Source: Trichoplax sp. H2
Taxonomy: Eukaryota; Placozoa; Uniplacotomia; Trichoplacea
Reading direction: 5' to 3'
Length of the DNA: 64,000 bases
Assembly: GCA_003344405.1 (NCBI GenBank)
Contig: NOWV01000118.1
Location: forward strand, 172,697 to 236,696
Positions 12,401 to 25,800 of this stretch are shown here, one piece after another; the first letter of the stretch is position 1, and the number at the start of each line of letters is the position of its first letter. The notes under the pieces were generated by a model. It saw nothing but the letters and a program-made list of their open reading frames with translations, made no database searches and had not been told where the DNA came from. The translations under genes were made by a program, and so were the position numbers.

Positions 12401-15318
12401 AGCATAATATAAAACAAATTTCCTCACATTGCTTATTAGCATGATGGCATAAATAGAAACTCAGCTTCGATGGATACATTTACCTCATCAGATACTAATA
12501 TACCGCAAGGTATAGACTAAAACATAATTAAAACTTACCATTGCTTAACATTTCATCGTCGCGGACTTGACCTGATCGAGCATAAATAACTCCAAATTTG
12601 TGTTTAATTGCACCCTAAATAGTTACAATATAGAACGAAGGGCAATATAAAGTTCATATGTTCATTTTTCGACAACTTTTATTAATATTAATTGCTCAAA
12701 GCCTGTTTGCGTCTTCCTTTCTTACCTCTTGTTCTTCTAATTGCAGTAATCGCTACGAGAGAAAATAAAATTGTAATTAAGAATTTCGAGCTACGGTAAA
12801 TGTAATCCTTTTCCAGGTAACGTTAGTTATAGTTCAAGTTTTACCTTTTGAAGTGATGGCGTTTGAATTTGTTTAAGATGAGGTTTATCAATATCTTTTA
12901 GTGAAAAAAACCTACAAAATCGAATTGAAGATACCATGAGAAAGCATATTTTGGGGTTATGAAGACAGTTAGAAATGGTCTTTGCAGCCAATTTCTATCA
13001 CTACGGTGATCTAGTGATATTATTAACAGTTATATCATACTGTAAGATTCCTTTTATAGATAAATCTTTCTTTAGTTTCCAAGGTATGCATAATTTTTGG
13101 CATCCCTGTTTAAATAGGAGTAACCATTAAGTAATATTATTAAAATTAATTTGCTCAATTCTGGCAGTAATGGTAAAAAAACTTGCTTTTTTATGCCATA
13201 ATATTGCTCGATATTGCGTAAAATTAGAGTTGTCTGTTTCAGTTACTACTGATACAAAGAATGGCTGCTTTTCTTTATCGAAGCCAACGTAATTGCGATG
13301 GACTATTCGTTGTATCATATAAAATTAATGAGAGATTTATCATTCAGAATATCTTCTAATATTCAAGTATAATTTTTATGAAGGCTGCAGCATAAGTGCA
13401 GAGTACATCTACATTATACATTTGAGACGCAGTATCAACAGATTCAGAAGAAGTAAGCCACTCGGTTTATCAATTCTTATACGTACTTAGAATAATTTTT
13501 TTTAGATTCAAATAGCATACTAGCCGTAATTCAGCTTTAATTAGTGTAAATGTAAAATAGCATTGGAATTGGGATGGTAAAATTAAAACTTCATATAATT
13601 TCACCGATAAAAAATGAGAATTAAGTTCCGATAATAATACTTAATAAACTACTTATAGTGGATAGCAGAATACTTATTACATAAACATATCTAAGATTTA
13701 GCACAATAAGTTGAATTTTATATAACTTCAATAGTAAGAAAACAGAAATAAATTCCAATAACGTATAAAACTGATTATATTAGACAGCAAAGAGACGATT
13801 GCATTAATATACAGTAATATTGGATTGGTATCGTAAAAATAAATTCTATAAAATAACGTTAGTAGGCAAAAATGAGAAGTTAATTGTAGTAGCATTACAT
13901 AATAAAACTGGTTAGAATAGATAGCAAAGAGACCACTAATTTGACAGCCATAATCAGAGTTGGTTTTTTAATGATTATCTATTAATGAGTATCGAAAATT
14001 AACTGACATCTTGTATATTGCCGAAAATAAATATAACCGTACATATCCCGGACAAATTAACATGAATGCAAATTAATAGAACGCAATCATCTTGACAGAG
14101 AGAAATATGTACTGGTAATGAAGACCAAGCTTCAATATTAAAAAGTTGGATTATTTTGTAATAAGTATAAACCCCGCTGGTGTTTTTTGCTTTAATGGCT
14201 TTGATACAAATTAGTATTGAGCCAAATGTAGTAACAAAATATTCATTCTTATTAGTAGAATTTTAATATTACAACAAGATTGTTTTTTTATTTACCCTTT
14301 CCTAGGAAATATTTAAAATACCAGCGGGTTTGACTTTCTGGTTCTTCCAAATGGATTGGACTACTACAACCAGCTTGATATGACTATAACAGATAAAATT
14401 GGAATTTTATTTGTATCTAGCTCAGCAGCTATAACTTTAATCTTAAATAAGTAGATACAAACCGTGCATACACGAGACTATACCAGCTCACGCACTAAAA
14501 TAGTTATAATTTATACGCACAGCTTCATCTAGATTAATTACTTCTACTTAATCTAATATGTAGAAACCAGTATCAAATGTATGAACATTTGCTTATGTAT
14601 TGTACTAATTCAACATCACTTAATGATTTTTTTAAAAACCTTTTCAGCGAAGTACGGTACGCTATCTGAACACTCAACGAGAGTAAATCATTTTTACAAC
14701 TATAGACAATGTCACCGTAAAATTATTATACAATTAATAATATAGTCATTCCTTTCTATTCATTAGCGAGACCAGTAGTTGGCATTAACCTGGGTTTCTC
14801 CATCTTCTACACGGTATAAATGGTTATGATCAGGATTATCCTTGGAACCTTCAACCGTCATGGATATCTAAAAGTTTTTGGTATTTAAAATAGAGATTGC
14901 TAATTAAATAAATTCGCTTGAAAAGTTTATTCATGATAGCTTTGTGTCTATTTCTAATCTATTGCAGGTATTTGTTGTAAATAGACACATTTAAGATAAT
15001 AGCTAGAGAGTTATTTATTTATGCAATGAAATTGTCGAAAGTCGTTGTTTTCAAATTAGCTTGAACTTTTCCGGTAAATAAGAAGATATCTCTTACTATG
15101 TTACATGCAATTTGTCAAGGATATCGTAAATTTGAGTTAAAGCTCTGATGCATTGATCACTTTGTATAAATAATTATTTTGACAAACAGGGCCACTCATA
15201 ATACAATATTGAGCTATATACTAGGATACCAAATAATCAAAACGGATATTACAATTTCAAAATACAATTCTTGTCGACGTAGATCGTCCAGTCCTTCACA
15301 CAATACGTAAATAATCAT
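6454..15318 (-). CDS. GARNL3: GARNL3-type Rap GTPase-activating protein with CNH domain (27 exons, complete)
   Basis: The product should stimulate GTP hydrolysis by Rap/Ran-type small GTPases; its CNH (citron homology) domain is usually a protein-interaction module. Exons in coding order: 15253-15318, 14790-14867, 14296-14383, 13187-13302, 13041-13105, 12845-12911, 12726-12752, 12539-12614, 12281-12379, 12035-12138, 11795-11906, 11578-11623, 11317-11423, 10993-11102, 10715-10879, 10524-10587, 10339-10386, 9586-9687, 9159-9281, 8845-9008, 8185-8343, 7947-7985, 7741-7813, 7504-7584, 7255-7373, 6765-6891, 6454-6647. Phases agree throughout and give 872 residues (human GARNL3 is about 1,000). RapGAP signatures include WYFKYFLGK, YRGGLDVK, EIMFHVSTMLPY, ERKRHIGNDIV (with the catalytic-helix Asn) and VPLFGPPL. 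CNH signatures include GCHLYAVN, DLICVGY, IEIRLVVNG and LYKIPI. RapGAP followed by CNH is diagnostic of GARNL3. The first exon and start ATG are the least certain part. One intron is GC-AG. Confidence 0.93.
9718..10105 (-). repeat. Intronic short tandem repeats in GARNL3
   Basis: The intron between the exons at 10339-10386 and 9586-9687 contains at least four diverged units with the core 'aaaatact.c.aatagtgaaa..taatattaa' followed by 'attaa.tctaaa.at.tcaa'. Spacing is about 70-125 bp. Confidence 0.65.
13555..13945 (-). repeat. Intronic tandem repeat in GARNL3 (~120 bp units)
   Basis: Three diverged copies sit in the 993-bp intron between the exons at 14296-14383 and 13187-13302. Shared pieces: 'ttggaattgg.atggtaaaa', 'cttcatataa', 'aaaaatgagaa.ttaa', 'aataaaact..ttagaatagatagcaaagaga'. 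Confidence 0.65.
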
Positions 15319-16829
15319 CGGGATAGTAAGTTTGGTCAATTAAAAACGATAGCCGAATATTTTTTCATCGTTTCTAGCTAAGCGTCTATTTTAACAGAAT
15401 CACGATTAACAAAGTTGAATATGGTTAGAATTGATATTCAAACCCTGTTACGACAAATCTTTCAAAGAAATTGATTAATTGACAGGATGGATTGTATCAA
15501 TTCTGTCGATACTGTCTCATTAATGTTATTAATTTTAGACCAATGCTAATCATAATCATGATAGCACCGTTAGTTACAGTACAAAATATTGTGGTATTTA
15601 AATAGCTTGATTCAGAAACAACTAATATGTAGAGAAAATAGTAAACATTTTATAAGAAATATCTTTAATAAACAGGTGAGGCTGTTAATATTTAGACAAA
15701 ACATAGAAAAGATTCCTAGATGGGTAATTACAAAATAAATCAGTGCTTGGCATTGTACAACACTATCTTCATTTGAGTAGACGAATAAGACGATGCTTAG
15801 AGGTTATTAGGCGAAAACATAACCTTTTTAATTTGTATAAAGTTACCAGATGATAAATATTAAAGGTCAAGAACTATATATCCATTTAAATATATATATA
15901 CGCGTACATATACATTGTAGGCTGCTTAGAACTGCAGCCACGAAGCAATCAGACCGAATTCAATTACAAGTAATTACTATCTAAGTAGAAAAAGGACTCT
16001 TCCCGTCATTAATAGAAAATAACTTTGAAGGAAACCAATCATAAACGTACTATATAACAGTTTTAAATCAATTAATCGTCTACATACAATATGAGCCATA
16101 CAAAAGAATATAAAATTTGCTTATATTAAGCAATAATTTAAAGGCTACATCCATTTTCATATTTAAACTCTAGGTAAGGGCAGACTATCTAGCAAATACT
16201 AGTATAAAAGAACGATGACTACAGTTGTAAATTCAAGATGAGTTTAGAAAATATTCATTACGAATTAACAATAGCGTCTTCTTCTATAACGGCAAAACTA
16301 TGCCTATGCTTATCATAACTAGCCTTGGAAGTAAAATGATATAGCAACCGCCACTACGAATAAATCTGAAGGTGGTGGGATAGTATACTATATCGTTAAG
16401 TCGCATTAAAAAAAGCAATGTACCGTTCGATAGAGACATCTTTAACAATTGTTACAATAATGTATATCCACGAGCTAAATTGATATAGTTAGAGTAATAG
16501 TTTTCGGAAATGAAACTGAAACAATACTAGCACAAGATTTTCTTTTGACTGTCCCTTGTATTAAGCATAGTAAAATCATTGATAAGGCAATAGATTCTAA
16601 AGGTCGTTATACCCTAGTAATAAGATAATATCTAGTAAGGGTAACTATAAAATGTAAATCTCCATTAAAAAACAATAATTGAGCCAACGTCTAGTAGCTA
16701 TTGTCGGAATGATAGTAAAAGAACAAACTGAAAAGACTGCAATAATACTTCATACAGGATATTTTATCTGTTACTTCTGCGTATAAGCAAGCCATCGATA
16801 GGATGATGATGTCAATACGAACAAGATAT

Positions 16830-17195
16830 GCGAGTACATGAGTATTGAAAAGTATCAAACACAGCGATAGAAAATAATATATATTACTGTAATATAAAAA
16901 TGGAAAATGGAAAACATCATCAAAATAAAGCGAAATATCTATACCTTACAAGATATACAAGTAATTGAATAGTATCAAATACAGTAATGAAATGTAACTA
17001 CATGTTAAAATACTACAATAAAGCAAAAAAATAGAAGAGCCGTCAGAATAAAACGACTTATCTATACCTTATAAAATAGATGAGTACAGAGGTAATTAGA
17101 TAGTATCAAGTATAGCGAGAAAATGTAAATACACATCTACAGATCACAATAAAAGTAAAAAATAAAAGTAAGACACGGTCAAAATAACGATATAC
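16830..17195 (+). repeat. Three-copy tandem repeat (~120 bp)
   Basis: Units at about 16830-16960, 16961-17080 and 17081-17190 share 'ga..acaagtaattgaatagtatcaaatacag.ga.aaatgtaa', 'aatactacaataaa' and 'catcaaaataaagcga..tatctataccttaca'. Confidence 0.65.
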
Positions 17196-17472
17196 CCAGA
17201 TGTTGGATGCTAAGACTCTCTACGAAATCCCTTTAAATGGTTAGTATAAATTAGTAATTAAAAGAATTGACTCATTGTCATTTTTCAATTACGGCCAATT
17301 TTTATACAATACTTTAATTATGTCATTTGATGATAGATATAAATAAAATACCTGAAATTGTATTACAGATTTGCGTGAAGGAATAAATAATATTACTTCA
17401 TTTTCCTTCCCGAAATAATTAAACGTCAACAATGTCAAAAAAATAATAGTTTATCGTCTAGCTATGTTGAAT

Positions 17473-17544
17473 AAGATGGAATGTGCTTCATATTCCTTTT
17501 TACAAGTAATGATAAAGAATGGATAAGGAAGCATATTCCATCTT
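17473..17544. repeat. Inverted repeat (hairpin), 17-bp arms
   Basis: Arm 17473-17489 (aagatggaatgtgcttc) and arm 17528-17544 (gaagcatattccatctt) are complementary at 16 of 17 positions, with a 38-nt spacer. Confidence 0.75.
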
Positions 17545-18329
17545 GGTGAAGAATAAGAAAGTGACGAATGTCGAAATAAAAGCAATTATATAGTACTGCG
17601 TAACCGTTAAAGCAATGATATTTATTTCACGTATCTGTAGAAGAAATAGAAACGATCATCTTTATATGGTAGTAGAGAAAGAAATCATATTTTAAATTAG
17701 ATTTTCTTCTAACATTCATCCAAGACATCAACCAGGAAATTAGAAAAAGTAAGTGTAGATCAAAGTTCAAAATTATATCATGCAGATAGGATATAAGTTT
17801 GAATTAAATTTCACTAAAAAGCTTGTTTATGATGAAACTTAGTCATTATCGACAGCAAAAAAAAGGGAATAATAAACAAGTATTATTTAATATCGTAATT
17901 ATGAAAAAAATAGGCTTAATGATCTAACTGTTACCTTGTATTGCTGTATATTGGAATCAAAGAAAATGAAGATGTAATACTTCAACTTATATCAAGTAGA
18001 TTAATAAGAAGGTGATCATGATGTGGAAACAATCAAGGTGCACAGGGAACAGTATTATTAATGACAAAATAGAACTAACAGTCTAGTTGAAATTGCATTG
18101 TTATTTTAAGCCAGCAAGTGAAAATTAAATGAATGAATTCAATAAATAAGTCTTTTTAGTTATTTCAGTATAGCTATTAACGGTTAATCGGTAGTATAGT
18201 TGTACAAATGTATTATTCAAAGGAAGCAGTCAATAAAAAGAAAATTTATAAATGAATGAATAATAGTTCTATTTGCAATTACTATCATCAAGTATTTAAT
18301 CGTGTACCCGTAAACCTAAGCAAAATTAA

Positions 18330-18925
18330 TTTGGCTTCAAATAGTACCGATCAAAGAGAAACGTTTGTAGATGTTGCTATAAATTGTCAATCTTTAGATT
18401 ATTAAGAAATAAATAAAGTGAAATTAACAAAATAAAGGGATAAATGAAATTACACTTTATACAATAGCTATGTAATATGATATGTGAAAGTATATGATAA
18501 ATGTAGAACTAAAACGTTAGTGCTTTGGTGAATTAAATCAATCTAGCTTTAAATAGTGCAGATCAAAGAGGGACATTGGTAGATGTTGCTAAAAATTATC
18601 AATCTTTAGATTGTTAAGAAATGAATAAAATGATATTAACAAAATAAAGACACAAAATGAAATTATAATCTATAAACTAGTAATATAACATCATGTGTAA
18701 AAGCATGCATAGAAATAAATGAAATTCTATTCTATAAACTAGTAACGTAATATCGTATAAGAACGCGTATATAACGATATAAGTAAAATTTCATTCTATC
18801 TACTAGCAATTTAATATCGTATATGAAAGTATACCTAAAGAGATTAATGAAATCACGTTCTAAAAACTAGTAATATAACATTGTTTGCAAAAGTATACGA
18901 TGAATGTTGAACTAAAACGTTAATG
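18330..18925 (+). repeat. Tandem repeat array
   Basis: Two ~210-bp copies (about 18330-18540 and 18541-18750) share 'aaatagt.c.gatcaaagag', 'gtagatgttgct', 'caatctttagatt.ttaagaaat' and 'attaacaaaataaag'. They are followed by shorter units with 'aatgaaat..tattctataaactagtaat.taa.atcgt' up to about 18925. Confidence 0.7.
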
Positions 18926-20432
18926 ATTCGAAGTTTCAGCCTCGATCATTATGAGCTTTTTATAGGGTAATTTTAACCCTTCAAAATTGTTATAAACTAC
19001 TACATTCCTATTTTAAGAAGACAACCTTCCTACTATTGTTAGTTACGATATCAAATTTGAAGACTAAATGACAGAAGAAAGGGGTGCTTTGAAAAAATAA
19101 TCCTTCATAGTCAAATATACTAGTAATGGGATAGAGAGCGCAACGATGACTTTGGATATACAGTTACAGTTTAACAAATAATTTTTTATTCTAAGAAATT
19201 GATATCCAACTTTACTCGGCCTTAGTCTCATTAGGATCGTGATATGTATGACAATGTTGCATTAACGTAACTATAAAATAAAATTATGTACTTGAGACCT
19301 CCCCATATAAAGAAAGAAATTAAATAATACCATTCTAAGTGATACCTACTTTCTGTCGCTAACATTTTACAACTACCAATTATACTAAAAGATTTCAATA
19401 AATATTATTGTATTATTGTATAAGCATTTTACTATTTAACTTCTTTCCAATTCTATATAATGATTATCCTATTCTGACAACTGTAAATTATAACTAGAAC
19501 TATACCGTAATGTACACGACTCTGAATTGAAAACAATTTATGAAGGCATAACTTGAAATCAAATCTTACGCTATCGTGTTGAATTTTTTCCTATTAGAAT
19601 AGCACCAAACTATTGCCTATTTATTTTATTACTTTGCTAATAGGATCATAATTAACTTGTGTTAGCAATTACTACTCGATTCGATAAGGTATGAGTATTA
19701 TTTTTTAGGAATTGTACAATTATTCCTTAAATTAAAATACTACAAAATTTGAAATAATTAAATAAAACCGTTGTTATTATATAAAGACAAAAAAATGGTA
19801 GTAATTGACGTCATTAAAACTAGACCTAAAGCTTCTTAGCAAAGTGATAAAGAGTTATCATTAGCATTAGCGTAGATAGAATATAATAATCAAATATATA
19901 TCATCTCTGTCATCATTTAGGTAAACAGCTTAGAAAGAATAACCATCAACTCAGCTTAACAAACGAAAGTATGTGTATTACTAGCATATTTGTATTCTAG
20001 AATATGCCCATCTTCACATAGATACATCAATTATATTATGATTGATCAACTTCTATAGATATTTACCATATTAAATTTCATTGAAGACGTGAAAATGAAA
20101 ATATTGCCAATTCAAACACAGCTGATGCAGTCATTACAAATCAGCAGTATTTTTCTGTACCTCTATACAGTATTAATATGTATAATAAAGACCAATCGTA
20201 ATTCATCAAGACAGTCATGTCTAAGGGAATTCATCTATATTACTCTTCTATTTATATTCGTCTGTGCTATAAGAACGAGTAATAAACCTTAGAAAAGCTG
20301 GATTCGTTTACTGTATTACCAGTAATGGTATGACTGCAAACTTATGTCTCTGTACGATCGGTTCCTAAACATTTCGTCAAAAAAATGAAACAGTACTACA
20401 TAAAATCATGTAGAAGTTGAAGATAATTCTAA

Positions 20433-21030
20433 GGATGTCTTATTATCGACGGTATCTTAATGGGCAAACAAATGTGAGAACGAATGACGATATTTTCTTA
20501 CAAAGAAAAATCAATAGGATCGAAATACGGATTCTTAGAATAGGCGTTTGGGCACTAAGATCACCGATAACTGTAATACTTTGGCAATTGTTGATCTTAA
20601 TTCGTATAAAACCCATAAAGTAGTGATCAACGTAAAAGTAGAACATCACTCTAATGGTATCTTATTGTAGGCGATATCCAAATAGGCAAATAAATGTGAG
20701 AACAAATGACGATATTTACCTAAAAAAATCAATAGGATCGAAATTTAGGGTCTTAGAGTGGCTCGTGTGTGATAGATATTTTGGAAATTCCTGATCTTAA
20801 TTAATATAAAACTCGTATAATAGTGATCAACGTAAAAGTAAAACATCGCTCTAATGATAACTTTTTATCGGTGATACCTAAATTGGCAAATAAATATGAG
20901 AACTAATGACGATATTTACTTACACAAGAAAATCGATAGGGTCGAAATTTGAAATCTTAGAATAGATATTTGAACGTTAAGAGCAGTGATAGTTGCAATA
21001 CTTTGGAAATTGTTGATCTTAATTCACATA
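20433..21030 (+). repeat. Three-copy tandem repeat (~190-200 bp)
   Basis: Copies at about 20433-20640, 20641-20835 and 20836-21020 share 'atcttattatcg', 'aattgggcaaataaatgtgagaac', 'aatgacgatatttactta', 'aatcaataggatcgaaat', 'cttagaatag' and 'ttggaaattgttgatcttaatt'. The 60-70 residue open frames on both strands at 20417-20649 lie inside this repeat and are not genes. Confidence 0.8.
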
Positions 21031-21063
21031 ACAGTCATGGCTTCATTTTCCCTGTCGCCTTAC

Positions 21064-21098
21064 TATTAGTTTCTCGTCAATTTTTTCAAGATCAAGTT
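21064..21098 (-). CDS. Possible 35-nt internal exon of an unassembled gene
   Basis: On the minus strand a strong acceptor (pyrimidine-rich tract ending tttctttctgcccag) and a strong donor (gtaagg) bracket 35 nt. One frame starts with two leftover bases and then reads LDLEKIDEKLI, ending in phase 0. The other two frames contain stops. It lies just upstream, in its own sense, of the 20433-21030 repeat. No partner exon was found with confidence and the protein is not recognised. Confidence 0.25.
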
Positions 21099-21387
21099 CT
21101 GGGCAGAAAGAAACTCACTTAAATAGTAACCTTACTGTCAGAATATCCTCTCGTTATTCACCATGACACACTATCATTAATGTTGTCATCAACAAATAAA
21201 TTTTTCCTTGTCAACCATTTTTTAATACAAATTATAAATGATATGACAGATGTGTTGTAATATTTAAGTTAGGTTCATCTACATTGCATGCTGAAAAGCA
21301 TTTTACATGGCCGTAATAGTAAAGTCAACAAATTACGACAAAACTTATAACAATATTAATAATAGACTTTTCACTTACGCAATAATT

Positions 21388-21402
21388 GTGGCTAACAGCC
21401 AC
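21388..21402. repeat. Short perfect hairpin
   Basis: The sequence gtggctaacagccac folds as a perfect 6-bp stem with a 3-nt loop. No associated gene was identified. Confidence 0.6.
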
Positions 21403-22469
21403 TCTCCACTATTTACAAGTCACATTTTCGATATCCATGTTAAAGCAATAAACTGGATGCTTAATTTATACTGGTACTGATAATTTTAGAGAGAGTAAGT
21501 CTTGCTCAAACTATTTTCATATCCCGTAAGATATTATTTAAACCCACTAATGACACGAATAGTTTTGACGATGATAATTACTAAATGTATCAGTTAATAA
21601 ATCAATACAAGTAAATACCTTTTTTTTCTTGTAGTAACTGTAATAGTCGTATCATAGGGAGCAGGGTAGTAAAAGAATGAACAAAGTACGTAATTAAACT
21701 ACACATTAATTCATTATATAATATTGTATCGTTGCTAAACAAAGCTACTGCCTAGGGTCAAAAACTAGTACCGATCAAGTAGATCTTTAAATCACTAAAA
21801 TTATTTTTATAGATAAAACTAAGTAATTATGCACACCTTGATGTATTTCGATGATATCTAGATATGTAGAATACCTTACTTTGCCTCTAAAATTGATAAT
21901 ACTTTCAGTGGCAAATTGAATATCGATCATAATTGATATAGAATATAGAAAATAAATCTTTTCAGTACAAAATCAGCATTAATAAAGAATAAAGTAGTCC
22001 ATTTCAACTGTGTGTATTGTAAGAGATATCAATACCCAAGTAGTAATCAATAATTAATAGCTTTTTATAGCTATTTTAAGTACAAAGCGGTTCATGAGAA
22101 CGTAATGAAAATAGAATAGAATAAAATTGAATTACTAAAATAGGCGAATAAAGAATACAATCCATGTCAATGCTTTCAATCATTCCTATCCTTGGTTAAG
22201 GTGTGAAAATAAAGATCAGTTACTAGAGAGACGTTTCCGTTAATTAATAATAGTAGAAATTCAATCCAAGCAAAACAGAAAATGATGAGATAGTCACTTC
22301 GTTAGATGGATATTTATATACGAATATAGAGTATTTTTGAGAATATGAAAGTTTCCTCAATTAATAATAACTATTTCATCTATTAAATAAAAATAACAAG
22401 TATGATATATTGATTAAATAAAAATACGCATCCAGTGATCTACTAACATCTATTTTATCTTTAAGTTTG

Positions 22470-22850
22470 TAATTCAAGCCGGCAATACAAATGGACATAT
22501 AACCTTAAAAAATCATATAGACTGATTTTACTTTTACTAAAAACATAACATGAAATACTTTGTGAGAATCAAGCCGGCAATGCAAGTGGATGTATAACCA
22601 TAATTAATTTTAAGGTTGATTTTACTTTACTGAAGATATAACATGAAAAACTTAATGAGGATCAAGTCAACAATGTAAATGGACCCCAACCTCAATTAAA
22701 CCTATAGATTGTTTTTACTCTGCTAAAAGTATAACCTTAAAATACTTTTGAGAATCAAGCCAGCAGTGTAAATGAACGTATAAACTTGATTCATCCTATA
22801 GATTGATTTTGCTTTACTAAATGTATATCGTAAAAATGCTTTATGAGAAA
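22470..22850 (+). repeat. Four-copy tandem repeat (~93 bp)
   Basis: Units share 'aagccggcaat.caa.tgga', 'tataacct.aattaa', 'ttgattttacttta.taaa', 'ataacatgaaatactt' and 'tgagaatc'. Copies are clear from about 22477 to 22850 and diverge progressively. Confidence 0.75.
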
Positions 22851-25800
22851 AAACTGACCAAAAAGGACGCCTTGTGTTAGCTATTATGACAGTCAAAATC
22901 AATGAAGGATCAAGTAATCTAACTATAACTTTTCGGCTACTTGATCATTCTTTCGGATCAATATTAAGCAGTAATCAATTTTATAAGAATAAGCGTGCGC
23001 TCTATCATAAATTAATCATCGCCGGTTCAAATATCTAGCCATTTGTATCCTACTTTACATCATAGTGAATATTTCTAAAGTAAAATATTAACTATGATAT
23101 TGAAAAAGCGTTAAAAGCGAGAACATTAGACTAATGTGCTATCATTTTATCCAGCATTTGTAGTCGTCGTATTTATTGATAAACACCAAGATTGTTTATT
23201 TAATCAGATATTTGTACCACGCGTGTAGTGGTAGGTAATTGAAAATAAGTTTCCCTAGTCTATGTCTTTTGATTTTTATGATATGCGGTAAATTAAAATC
23301 TATAGCATGCATTTGAATTAGATAGCTGTCATGTAGAATTATCATAGAGCTTACAGGTTTACTAAAAGCTAAGTATTTCGATATGTCAAAATGATCTAAT
23401 CATAAAAATAAAATAAAGTTCTAGTTTTGTTCCCTTCATCACAGAACGATGTATTCTTAAATTAAGCATGCTTGTCGAAAAAGAAAATTTAAGGATTGCA
23501 ATTTCAATATTCTTACGTCCGGTCCATCTGATCTATTAGTGATCAACAACATATCGTCAGAATTTTTACAAAGCCCTTTCAAATCAAGTCTGTATTCAAT
23601 ATCTTTTTGAATAAATGAAGTTTTGTTCACGTTTGTAATCTGCAGCTAGACGAGTTAATCGATTCAAATTCCTTTAAACTCGGTTACAAAGCTATCTATG
23701 GTATAATAAAACTAGGTGAATGCCGACCATCAAACAGTACAGGATTGGTATTCAATCCTGTTTGTTAACAGAGATTTCCTTTACTTTCATATTATGGATA
23801 GCTTAATTATACTAAGGTTGTTACTTTATTAATTATTAGTTATACTCGCATGGTGGTGAAATAACCAAAAGTATTAAATAGAACTACCATTACCGATTTT
23901 ATAGTACAATATACATCAAAGTCTTGATTGATTATTAATTTAGATTTGTCCTGTTAGATCTAGTGGTAGCTTAACAATAACAACTGCGGGAACTAAAAAT
24001 AAAAATTGGCACTGGTACCTAACATATAGACTAACGATTTTACGATAATATATGGTATTTGAAAAAATGTCGTGATAATATATAAGCTATACGGTGTTGT
24101 TTATATTGTATTCGTGTTATAATATACAGTATATTACTGACGAGATAAATTACGCTCTTATTAATAAACAAGATTTACGCAAAATTTATTATATAGAATA
24201 ATTTACTTAAATTTAGACATTTGTACTAGTGTACTCATTCTTCATGAATAGACAGAGCAATATATATAGCTTGTGTAGGCTATATAAATACTCGGAATGA
24301 TTAGAGAATTTTGGCTAATTTTGCTGTCATTGTTCGTTCGTGATATATTGGCTTTGGGTTAGCTTTGTATTTTATTACTGGTTTGATAATATCTGGTTTT
24401 TCTAAGTAAATAAGTTGATTAAATTGGCAGATCTAGAAGGCTTCCAATTTATTTCTAATCAACTTAACAATTTATATATAATCTAAGATTAAAGTAGTGG
24501 GCACAGTGAAGATATTTTACTGTTATACTTTAATAAACAGATAAAAGCTAGATGGTATAGATTAGAATCGAATCTTAATCCAATACTTCATCTGTAGATG
24601 TAGCATAGAACACTTACACTCTAAAGGATAATACCTTAAACCTTTATAAGAATAAAAATGTTGAGATGCTACGTATGTAAGAAATTAATCCTAAATTTAT
24701 ACTTGCAACCTATTGACCGATTTATTTCACCATCTATGCTGGGCACTTACATCAAATTGTCATTGGCAATAGTTTAAACTGAGATGCTCAAAAATCCAAA
24801 ATAAAATTACAAATGTTTTTAAATATTGATTTTTATACCACATTTTACTAGTACAGTATCGATTGGTAATTGGCATTAGTTGAAGTACAGAATTCTTATA
24901 AAAATTAAAGATGATAGATGAAAGTCCAAACAAACTTAAGCTAAAAACTTATAAGTTCATTCTATCGTGTAAGCGTATGGAATGCGTCTATGAGGAAGAA
25001 ATTGCAGTATATTACGTCAAATTAACATTGAAAGCTCACAACAGAGTATTTTATGGTCAACAATAATATTTATGACAAGGAGAATTAAATGTCTCTGGTA
25101 TTACAAATGCTTCTGCTATAAAATTTATAAACATAACAAAGCTTTATATTGCGTTCGAACAACAACAGATTATAAGTATGTGGAATAAAATATAAACATA
25201 CATGTAATCACGAGATAGCAGGTTGCTTATAGATTAGGTCAAAAAAGTGTTATTAGGTATAACCTCTTTCCCTAACCCATCAGCTAACTAATTTATCATT
25301 ATCGATTAAGTGAATGGCGTTAGGTCGTAAACTGCTTGTTATTTTTCGACAGAGGTTATTCTGTATGTTATTCTACCGGTCAAGAGTGTAGCGTAAATAG
25401 ATTGTTTAGCTTTCGAATATAATTGGAAACATAATATCGTATTGATAAAGTAAGCTCTAGGGTTGATATTGATAAACTAAATCGCTATTGCATCAATAGC
25501 AAAATCATCTATATTAGTTGATTGATTTTAATACGTAAGTAGACGTTGGATCGTTGTTCTGAAGTGGTAATTTACGTCATATACTTTATTATCACTGGAG
25601 TGAAAAAAATAAAATAGGTTAAGGCATAAAAGCGAATGACGCAAAGGATAAAAAAGTGGTTTAATTGTTCAGTTCAAAAAATAAAAGTAATCTAACTCAA
25701 CGAAAACAACTTTCATGATTTAGTCTTGCCTTAGATGTAAGTTGTTTTTTGTTGATAGTAGAATATCAGATAAATAGTTAGAATTGAGGCACCACGACAA

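Noticed and set aside
20433-21030. Regular repeats suggestive of a CRISPR-like array
   Set aside because: Units are about 190 bp, diverged and without short identical repeats and unique spacers; this is a eukaryotic tandem duplication.
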